Assembly: GCA_900660155.1 (NCBI GenBank)
Contig: CABFPE010000114.1
Span: 1,534,798-1,598,797, forward strand
Length of the DNA stretch: 64,000 nt
Source of the DNA: Hofstenia miamia
Taxonomy: Eukaryota > Xenacoelomorpha > Acoela > Hofsteniidae
Direction of reading: 5' to 3'
Every line of letters starts with the position of its first letter. Position 1 is the stretch's first letter. Shown here piece by piece: positions 55,388-64,000 of the stretch. Made by a program: the position numbers and the translations under genes. Below the pieces are notes generated by a model, which was not told the origin of the DNA, searched no databases, and was given only the letters and a program-made list of their open reading frames with translations.

Positions 55388-56845
55388 TTTTACACACCTT
55401 TTGAATTATATATTATATTTACAAACATTACACTTAAACAAGCTCATTGCATTGGTTGAACATGATTTGACCAGCAAGATTGTGTTTGGAATACAAATGG
55501 TGATTTAGCAGATGAAATTCTCTAAATGATTTACGGTTTGAATGTTGAGCATTAAAATTAATGATCATTTTAAGCAGTTTCAAACGTAGTTTATGTAAGA
55601 TAGTTGGTTCATATCAAAAATTGTTAACAAATACTTTTAGCCCTCTTATGGCCATTGCCCACTACGTTTTGAAATGACGTATTCCTCTGAATTAGTAACT
55701 TACTAAAAGTTTAACTTTTTCTGAACTTTCAATCCAAAAATAGTTAATTGAAATCTTATTGATCCAAATTACAAATTTTTTTAATGCTTTTTTATGCACT
55801 TGAATTCTGCTTCAATCTAAAACAAATATATAGAATAACTTTAGAAATTATTAAAATGTAATGAAATACATGTGCATATATTTCTAAGAGCAATTTTAAT
55901 TCTGTTTAAAACTACGACATATTTTTATACAGTGTATCTATATTTGTATTATATAAGGCAAAGAACTAATACGAATACTTTATTAGCTCATTGGAATTGT
56001 GAGTACTACGATAAAAATGAATAGAATGTAAAATGTTAAAGATTTAGTAATTCATTTGACAAATTTTCCGGTGCTTTGTTACCGCAGGGATTTTTAAATG
56101 CGTTCGTTCCATTTTGCATATTGCCATCACTTTTCACAACTTTACTAGGTTTTTATATATTTTGAAATTGCTTTGTATCAAACGAATTTATTGAAAATAA
56201 AGGTTATGATTAACATTTATAAAGTGAACGAGATTTGTGGTAGTTACACACAATAAAGCTATGAAAACAATGCTTCTGTTACAAAATTTTGCTACAATAA
56301 TTGTTAAATCAGTATCAATCAACTTCCTCTATAGTGTTAAACATTACTTAAAGACCTATCAATCTTTAATATTTACAAACACAGCATTAGGCCTAGGTGA
56401 TTGTGCTATAATCCAAACTTTCCAAGTATTCGTGAAGACTATTTAGATTTTGGGTGAGATATCCCGAATCCCAAACACAAGCCGTAGGAATGAGAGAAAT
56501 CCCAATACTTAAAGCGATACGAAAAATTTTATATCCTGCTTTTACCTCGGTAAATAAATAAATTCCCTTTTTCAAACACGTAGAGTATGTATATTTTTTT
56601 ATACATATGGCTACAATTGTAATAATATTAGTTATTATATTACTAGGATAGTATTCTATAGATTGTCTTGTTTCCAATGAGACGGTTTCCTTTAGTATAG
56701 AGAATAGAACTGAAACAGGGTATTAATCTGTCCATCAACAGTATGTCAATTTGCATTAAATCATCGAGAAAAAACTAGGTTCCTTGTCTTTCAATTTTTA
56801 GAAAATTGCGTTTGAATAGGCGTTAATAATTTTGGAGTTTGTAAC
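55388..56845. other. AT-rich non-coding stretch
   Basis: The first 60 bp may be promoter of the glycoprotein frame. A 94-codon minus-strand frame at 56393-56677 has a hydrophobic centre (IALSIGISLIPTACVW) but no recognisable family and no supporting signals. Confidence 0.4.
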
Positions 56846-57435
56846 TTTAAGAATGATTTATTTGTGCAGTCAGGTACTAGTGGAATTTCTCCCAAAAAAG
56901 ATAATATTTACCTAGCAAATTAATTATCTTGTACTGTCGAATTCTGGAACAAAACTATTCTAGCGACAGCTCTTAGCTCTGACAATTTACCAAAAATAAG
57001 ATTAAACTCTCTATGTTATTTCAACCCAATGTACTTTTATTAATCCACTAAAACTTTTTAAGCAGAAACGTTCATTCTATAAAAAGTTAAAGAACTTTAT
57101 CAAATTTGAATTCAACCAGGAGGAAAACAATAATTAAATCTGATTTGAACAATTTACCACAATTATTCAAAAAGATTAAAACAAACAATAAAATTCTAAA
57201 GTGTTAAAGTAATTTAATATAACTTATGTGTGGAAAAGTTAATAATAACCAAACTGTGCAATACCAAACAAATATACTACAAACTTAGTAGGCTAAGAAT
57301 TTAGAAATTCGGAGCTAACTTACTTAGCAATCTGACAGCAAAACTTTAGAGACCAACGCAAGACTGGCAGCGTCTTGTGCTGACCTCTTCTTCTGTTCTT
57401 CTATGTTTGTATTCCTATTTTTACTCTATGTCCAA
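56846..57435. repeat. 590-bp duplicated segment next to a single N, copy 1
   Basis: Nearly identical to 57670-58259 (one substitution seen, in TGTACTGTCG against TGTACTATCG). It ends exactly at the N at 57436. Non-coding. Confidence 0.8.
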
Positions 57436-57436
57436 N

Positions 57437-57668
57437 TTTTCGAATTAAACCCCACCTGCTTTTGAGAATAGCCAACTTGTTAAAAGCCGGAGCCCCATAA
57501 AACTGTCAGAAATACATTAAATTTACGACTCGCATAATTCCTAGTGAGAGTAAGTAATAATATTCCACCGACTTGTTAAAAAAGCCACTCCACATAAATT
57601 ATTAATTTTATGACACCTTAATTGGCTATCATCACTTTTGGATTCAACCAATTAGCTTCGATCCTGGA
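57437..57668. other. 232-bp orphan segment between two single Ns
   Basis: Sequence found nowhere else in the window, bounded by isolated Ns at 57436 and 57669 and by the two copies of a 590-bp duplicate. It looks like a small contig forced into a join. No coding signal. Confidence 0.7.
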
Positions 57669-57669
57669 N

Positions 57670-58259
57670 TTTAAGAATGATTTATTTGTGCAGTCAGGTA
57701 CTAGTGGAATTTCTCCCAAAAAAGATAATATTTACCTAGCAAATTAATTATCTTGTACTATCGAATTCTGGAACAAAACTATTCTAGCGACAGCTCTTAG
57801 CTCTGACAATTTACCAAAAATAAGATTAAACTCTCTATGTTATTTCAACCCAATGTACTTTTATTAATCCACTAAAACTTTTTAAGCAGAAACGTTCATT
57901 CTATAAAAAGTTAAAGAACTTTATCAAATTTGAATTCAACCAGGAGGAAAACAATAATTAAATCTGATTTGAACAATTTACCACAATTATTCAAAAAGAT
58001 TAAAACAAACAATAAAATTCTAAAGTGTTAAAGTAATTTAATATAACTTATGTGTGGAAAAGTTAATAATAACCAAACTGTGCAATACCAAACAAATATA
58101 CTACAAACTTAGTAGGCTAAGAATTTAGAAATTCGGAGCTAACTTACTTAGCAATCTGACAGCAAAACTTTAGAGACCAACGCAAGACTGGCAGCGTCTT
58201 GTGCTGACCTCTTCTTCTGTTCTTCTATGTTTGTATTCCTATTTTTACTCTATGTCCAA
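57670..58259. repeat. 590-bp duplicated segment next to a single N, copy 2
   Basis: Second copy of 56846-57435, starting directly after the N at 57669. It continues into unique sequence (TTCCTCTTTGGG...), so this copy is linked to the right-hand flank. Confidence 0.8.
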
Positions 58260-58599
58260 CTTCCTCTTTGGGTTTTGCTGTGGTTCCATTGACGTCATAT
58301 CTTGAAATGAACCTCTGAATTTACTTGGGGCCACCAGTTACGACTTGAGGCCTTCCATAATTTACGCTATCTGACTTTATGTTGCTAAATTTGGTTCGCA
58401 AATGTCAAAGTAGAGCGGTATCTTTGTTTGAACTAGTTTCCAGTGGCGAACTGGTACAGATTGCTGATATCAAACCGGATTGAGTTTCACATTTTAAAAG
58501 AAAAGTGCCTGATAACCTACTAAGATTACATAATATTTGAAACCTTATCATACTTCCTAAAGAACAGAATTCAGTTTACAATTTTGGCAAATAAATAAT

Positions 58600-60060
58600 T
58601 AACATTTCAAATAATAAAATTTATAAGCACACACAAATATATAGAATGCCACCAAATTTTCTGACATTCACCATCATCAAGGACACAGCTAACAGTGAAG
58701 TCCAATACAAGATTGAGGAAAATTTTGAGTCTATGACATTCCAAACATGCATATACAGTTTATAGTTCTTCCATGAAGTTGCAAGCCAGAAAAGTCTCTG
58801 AGTTTTTGAACATGACATCTCCCAGGTATCCATGCACGATCATGCAGCAAAATTCTAAAATTTATGTAGTTGTTACTTAAGAAACTGTCAGGTAATGGTT
58901 GTTAGGCAGCACAGACATGACAGGCCTTGCAAACCAAGGTAAACTACCTTCATCATGGTTCCAGTGAGAAAGCACACTTTTTTTGAGAACATAGAATTTA
59001 GAGCTCGTCTTCTCCTCCTGTTTTTCTTCCCAGTTTATGTGGTTTTCTTCATCCGTGATGATGGCAAGACAGGACAATCCTTTGAGACCATATAGGTGCC
59101 GTAATGGGTTCTAAAGTATTGCAAACAGCTTTTTTCATATTAGGTATCCAAGTGTCAGAGCTGATAAGATTCCACGACTAACTGTCACTTCTGGTATGAA
59201 TAATGAAAATTCTTCTGGTGACAGAATTTTTGCATTGGCCAAAGATGCTCCAATTGGCTTGGCGATTTCTTGCCAGCCTTCTGCTGATTAAAAATGAAGA
59301 CGGGGATTTGCTTTTACATGTAACTCTGGTGAGCTTGAAACGTGCTGAGGTAAGATAACATAGATTCCTTGTAGTGGTTTGGGAATTTGTACATCGACGC
59401 GCTGATATCCCAACTTCTGACAGGTGTTTTTGTTCGCACGCATAATTAAACTAACTTCTTCTATAACTTGGTCACAGGCGAGAGTGAGAATGCCAGCTTG
59501 AAAAGCTGGGATGCAATTGGTCAAGAACTTCTTCTCCTAAAACCAATTATCTTCTTGAACCAATATATTATCTATGAGCTAGTTGTGATGTAATACACAT
59601 TTCAGCAACCAGTACAGAGAATCAGGATGCCACAATAATCAGGGTACCAATATGTTGCATTAAATTTGGATCTTTTGTTTCTTCATTAGTATTTCACCAT
59701 TAACCACCAACTGTATTGTTCGACAATTTGACCAAAACATCAACGAAGTACCACAGACAGGACGGCTATATCAAACCATAACATACCAAGAATGTGTGAC
59801 TTGACAGACCACTCACAATTAATTTCATCCAACTGAAACGAACATGAATTTTGTCGAATCAGTTAGCAATGTTTGCAGACCAGAGCAGAAACAACTATTT
59901 ATGTAGACCAAATGAGCCACACATGTTGAATTGAATGGAAGCTGACACACATTTCTTTGATTAGAAACAACATTTGAGCTATTGAATGCAACCCAGCATT
60001 GTATACATCGCCAACCGCTCCTGATCCATCACATATAAGTGAGTGTTTGACCAGATATAC
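58600..60060 (-). pseudogene. Decayed coding sequence of unknown family
   Basis: Across about 1.4 kb the minus strand has three open stretches of 66-78 codons, 58621-58833, 58877-59077 and 59288-59524. The intervening sequence also reads protein-like in shifting frames, for example EGWQEIAKPIGASLANAKIL and LSPEEFSLFIPEVTVSR at about 59160-59285 and SCLAIITDEENHINWEEKQE at about 59010-59070. Base composition is less AT-rich than the surroundings. The pattern is that of a once-coding region with several frame changes and stops, or less likely exons joined by very short introns. I do not recognise the family: no DDE, RT or zinc-finger signature is clear. Both a fossil transposon and a host pseudogene remain possible. 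Confidence 0.35.
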
Positions 60061-62440
60061 TTTTTTTGCAAATGTTATCCTAAAACAGAAAATTACAAAA
60101 TCTGTTGTACATCTCTGATAACCTCGTTTCTGATCTAAAATGCATACAGATGAATCGCAAACGATTTGAGCATAAGGGAAAAATAAAAGGAATTTTTAAA
60201 GAACTAAAGAGTTTTTGAACCACAAATTCCTTAACCTTGGTTGTTGTAATAATTTGTTTATCACATGTACGTATGAAAAATTAACATTTACATTTTCCAA
60301 TCTATTGTATAACATATGTAATATTAATTCAATCCTTTACAATCAGAAGTTACCTCCTAAAATAAAGACTAATATGTTAATATGACAGGAGTGGTGGACA
60401 TGAGGTAAAAGAAAGCTTAGTGGACTTTGTATAGCTTCAGATGGCAATCAAAACCTAAAATGAAATATAATATAATTAAAATTATTTCAGACCACACGCC
60501 ATGACTGCTACTATAAACTAATATCACGTGTTCCTAACTCATATATAATAAGCAAAACGACGGCAATTTCAGAGCATCAACTTCTTTTGACCAAACTACA
60601 CCTAGTAACAACTTTGATTTCAACAAAACAAACTTCATTTTTGATATATCAACTTATTATTTTCTGTCACTTTGTTGACTCCACTCATTGCATCCTTAGT
60701 TAATGAAAACCATAGCTGCATTGGTAATGTATTAATTTGCTCATGAGAATTTTTCATTTATGACAAAACTTCTCACTTTGAAAACAACATGGCTCGTTTT
60801 TCTAATAAATCACTCATTCAAATTCCCTATTGCAAGGGAGTGAATTTTGGGCCTAAATGAAGAATAATACCAATGTTTCTATTCGTCCTAATTATGTATT
60901 ATTTGATAATTATGATACTTTTTATTTATTATCAAAAATAACAAATTTTGAGAAATTCTTAGTTATTGACTTGTAGATAATTCTTTTACCTGAACTCAAT
61001 TCAATTGCACAAATTTTAAAAATTTAACTCTAAATCAATTTCACTTGAAACATTAACAATAACAATAACTGTACTCATGAGATTCTACTACAATGCAAAA
61101 TTAACATCCTCAAAAATTTTTGATAAACATGTTAAAATTTACACTAAATGTTTGCAGTTTGAATAATTCATATCTTTCAAATTGTGGACTATTTCTTCAA
61201 TTTTCAATGTGACATTCACCTCCTTTTTTTAAGGGATGCAAAGGTTTCATGGTTATTCCTAACATAGCAGATATTTCTTTAAAATTATTAGGATTCAACG
61301 GATTTGATCTTCATCAATATTAACTTAGTGATGAAAGAATTTGGGCTTCAGAGGAATAGACGTTTCAATAGAATAATGTTTACATTTTTAATTATTCAAC
61401 TAAGGAGACCAGAAATATCACTAAAAATTAATGATATAGTTAAAATTTAAGTTTTTAACAAAAATTTTAGCATCATTTAGAATCATGAAAAAAGTTCTGT
61501 GATCTGAAAATTGGAGACATTTTTCTATTTTTGTTAGTGATTCAAGTTAAATATTTGGCATAAGAGGTGCTTTGGAGTTGGGGCCCCACCCCTTAACACA
61601 GCTGCTCATTTTCGCCCATCTTGAATTTTTTTACTTCAATTACAGGAATTTTGAACAATCTTCTTAAGAGTTATTGCATTTATGTAATGATTCACGTTCA
61701 AACTGATGATGGTGATAAAAATCGAATCTCAACATTGCTTTCAGTAATTCATTAAAGATGATACAAATTTGTTAACATTTTTAAATTTCAGTAAATGTAT
61801 CACCAATAATTTTAATGCATTTTACAAATCTGTAAACATGATACATTTTGAAAAAAAATAGCTGGCGGTATGGGGAACTTGGTACTCAATTACTGCCCTG
61901 GAACCCTACTGCAAGGATCTCTACTCTATTAGCTAAACCAACATCATCACTAAAGTGGATTTAGCATGGAGCCGAATCCAACCCGATCAGAACATTAACT
62001 ATCTGAACAGTGATTACAAACAAGAATTTTTGATCAAAAAAGTCTAAGCTTTGATGACATTTCCCGTGTTCAGTAGTCCTGAATCATGACCAAAGCCCGA
62101 GCCAACTCGAAGTCTGCTCGGGTTTATTCAAGCACCTGATGTCACTCTCAATTATCACAAATGATGTTAAATGACTAACTAAAATCTTTCTGGTCATATA
62201 CTGGAAATACAACTGATAAAATTAGTTAAGTTTTTGTTGTGTGTTATATTAGAGTAATCAATTATTGTAAATTTAAATTATAAGTATGGGCAAAGCTGTT
62301 ACATGAACTTCGTATAGATGGATGCGTGTATGAAAAATACCTTACCATTACAGGCTTACTGAGCATTAACATCACAATCTTGTCATCAACTATTCCCAAC
62401 ATCATATCAATAATTTTGTGAACGCGTGGAATAACGTCTA
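60061..62440. other. AT-rich non-coding stretch
   Basis: No gene supported. At 61960-62140 there are GGAGCCGAATCCAACCCGAT and AAGCCCGAGCCAACTCGAAG, resembling the subterminal repeats of the hAT-type elements seen elsewhere, ending near TTCAAGCACCTG, but a matching left end was not found. Confidence 0.45.
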
Positions 62441-62449
62441 TTGTCATAT

Positions 62450-63605
62450 ATTGTTGAGCCCCCTAACCTAAAAATATCAAAGCATGCCTACATGATATTC
62501 CACGGATTTTTATCCCCAGAAATTAAAATCAAAAGAGGTGTTCGTCAAGGCTGTCCTTTATCTTGCATGCTATTTAATTTTGCCTCTTTAGGTGCCGTAC
62601 AATCTAGTTTTTCAATTGGTTTTTACCACAAGGACGCTACAATTCATTATTTAGCCTTTGCTGACGATATTACCATCTTTGTCTCATCGCAAGCAGGCAT
62701 CAGGCAAGTATTTCAGCTAATTTATGAATTTAATAAAATAAGTGGCCTGACCATTAATAACCAAAAATCTATATTTACGGTTGTAAGAAATGTGTGTTAA
62801 TTGGGAGGTCGAGTGCACTGTAAATAACACCAGTATCAATCTACTTAGCATAAAATTAAGGACTGAGGGACCGTACAACTTTAATTTAGATTTATTTCTA
62901 AAAGAGAAGAATAAACTACTGAGTTTTATCACAAACCACAAGCTGTCACTCTACGGGAAGGCCAAAGTCATCAACGTCTTACTCTTTACAACATTAGCCT
63001 AAAAAATGCAATATTTCCCACCATTTACATCAATAAATGAAGCCATATGGAAGAACCGCAATAACACTCTGCCTATCAAAGCTCTTTATTCCAATTACAG
63101 CAATAGAGGAATCTAGCTATGCAATATATACCATATGCAAACTGCATATAAAATTAATTTAATACATTACATTATCTGCAATAAGGGACATCCAATATAT
63201 GCATTGTACAAAGCTATAATTCATGAATTAACTGGTAAAGTAGTCTAATTGAATTGGTTTGTGGCCTACATCTGAAAAACGATTTAAAGCGCTCCTGCCC
63301 CCTTATATAACACTACTTAACTTTCATCTTGGATTTGGAGAGATATATAAGTGTATATAAGTTGCGGGATGATAAAATTAATTTCATAGCAGGTACAAGG
63401 CCCACATGTATAAGCAATTTTGCTCTTAAGAAACGTAACAAATTTCTAATCTTTTACCATAAAGTAAAGACAAAATCAATACGCAATTTTATTTATTCTG
63501 AAGATCCTGTGGTACATAGGACATTTAATAAAGCATCGGAGTACTGGACCATTTCTACAAATAACATCAAGCAAATAATTTTTAAAGTAAAATCTTCAGT
63601 TGTCC
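62450..63605 (+). mobile_element. Tx1/L1-like LINE fragment (reverse transcriptase C-terminal half)
   Basis: Plus strand. The first open stretch (62441-62800) carries KRGVRQGCPLSCMLFNFA (RT domain 4), HYLAFADDITIFVSS with the catalytic FADD, and NKISGLTINNQKS (domain 6). The second (62790-63002) reads INLLSIKLRTEGPYNFNLDL, then NKLLSFITNHKLSLYGKAKV, the characteristic LG(I/V)-x-L and LSLxGKxxVIN blocks of L1/Tx1-type proteins. The third (63329-63605) continues with a lysine-rich C-terminal region. Frame changes separate the three pieces and stops lie between 63003 and 63328. The endonuclease and RT domains 1-3 are absent, so the copy is 5'-truncated and decayed. The GVRQGCPLSC signature separates it from the CR1/Jockey-like LINE in the nest. 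Confidence 0.75.
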
Positions 63606-63660
63606 GCAGAGGCGCACCCAGAGGGGGGGAACTGGGGGAACGTTCCCCCCCTCAATTAAC
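63606..63660. repeat. Possible hAT-type terminus with GGGGGAACGTTCCCCC palindrome
   Basis: Starts CAGAGGCGCACCCAGAGG, a plausible hAT end, and includes the perfect 16-bp palindrome GGGGGAACGTTCCCCC. It interrupts or abuts the end of the Tx1-like LINE. No opposite end is present before the window ends. Confidence 0.4.
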
Positions 63661-64000
63661 AGAGCAAAGATGCTTCCATTCCTCATGAAATGTATGCTGA
63701 TATGATAACATAGTACACACATATTAAGCAATGCTTCAAATCTATCTGCAAGGGGTAAGCAATAATTAATTGATATTGCAATTATTACAATAATTGGAAA
63801 TCGATTAATCTATTGAATACTTTAGAAGAAGAAAAATTACCAATAATTTGCAATTATTTAGTTTCACTAAGAACGTTCTCACAAGCATTAATGGATGAAA
63901 ATCTTGGTGAAACATAATAAAGTCTCAATTCGAAAATCATTATTGTCCTGCCTAGTAAATTAATACAGTATTGGCTATTGCATGTGTACAGCACAGTTGA
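63661..64000. other. AT-rich non-coding stretch at window end
   Basis: Nothing recognisable. It may be the interior of the element that starts at 63606. Confidence 0.4.

Noticed and set aside
56393-56677. 94-codon minus-strand frame with hydrophobic centre
   Set aside because: No start context, family or polyadenylation evidence. Plausible by chance in this composition.
56846-58259. Young LTR pair with a 232-bp interior
   Set aside because: No primer-binding site or coding interior lies between the copies, and both inner borders coincide exactly with single Ns, which points to assembly.
63606-63660. G-quadruplex or regulatory element at the G/C runs
   Set aside because: The palindrome GGGGGAACGTTCCCCC and the CAGAGGCGCACCC start fit a transposon terminus better, and no gene lies nearby.

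Overview
This is a eukaryotic, almost certainly metazoan, window: AT-rich, intron-like and very poor in long reading frames. It is dominated by transposable elements. The mix (several hAT elements with small non-autonomous relatives, Tc1/mariner and pogo-type transposons, CR1/Jockey-like and Tx1/L1-like LINEs, decayed Ty3/Gypsy-like LTR elements) is typical of aquatic invertebrates such as cnidarians, but nothing fixes the species. No rRNA, convincing tRNA or CRISPR array was found.

Layout. 0.9-1.6 kb: a small hAT element with a perfect 8-bp target duplication. 1.7-2.5 kb: a diverged direct repeat pair around a retroelement remnant. 4.5-13.1 kb: one degenerate repeat family spread over about 9 kb, including a ten-unit array of about 340 bp (8.26-11.52 kb); a decayed mariner lies in it at 12 kb. 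14.8-15.6 kb: a CR1/Jockey-like LINE fragment. 19.3-19.7 kb: a candidate MITE. 20.2-21.3 kb: a decayed pogo/Tigger-type transposase. 22.2-28.8 kb: a broken Ty3/Gypsy-like element, plus strand, whose reverse-transcriptase segment has expanded into a nearly uniform 81-bp array of about 2.8 kb and which carries a small hAT insertion. 29.4-30.2 kb: a TA-inserted transposon with a helix-turn-helix transposase. 30.75-31.0 kb: two tandem hairpins. 32.9-33.5 kb: another hAT derivative with a perfect 8-bp duplication. 36.1-40.3 kb: the best host-gene candidate with introns, a small secreted peptide with phase-0 mini-exons. 43.2-44.6 kb: 5' part of a broken LTR element, minus strand. 44.8-46.1 kb: a Tc1 element with IR/DR-type ends. 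47.2-54.7 kb: a nest (hAT-like flank, broken LTR element, hAT with 24-bp terminal repeats, LINE). 54.8-55.4 kb: an intronless 191-codon frame predicted to be a single-pass glycoprotein with its own AATAAA, the longest frame not explained by a transposon. 58.6-60.1 kb: unrecognised decayed coding sequence, minus strand. 62.4-63.6 kb: a Tx1/L1-like LINE fragment.

Assembly quality matters. Five isolated single Ns (7298, 37707, 52522, 57436, 57669) and the 1000-N gap (49899-50898) are each bordered by near-identical duplicated sequence, so about 0.5, 1.06, 0.87, 0.59 and 0.4 kb of apparent duplication is probably artefactual. One exon of the secreted-peptide gene and much of the nested LINE are counted twice for this reason.

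No coordinated multi-gene system was found. The most interesting items are the retroelement-derived 81-bp array, the orphan membrane glycoprotein frame, the small secreted-peptide gene and the four-level transposon nest.
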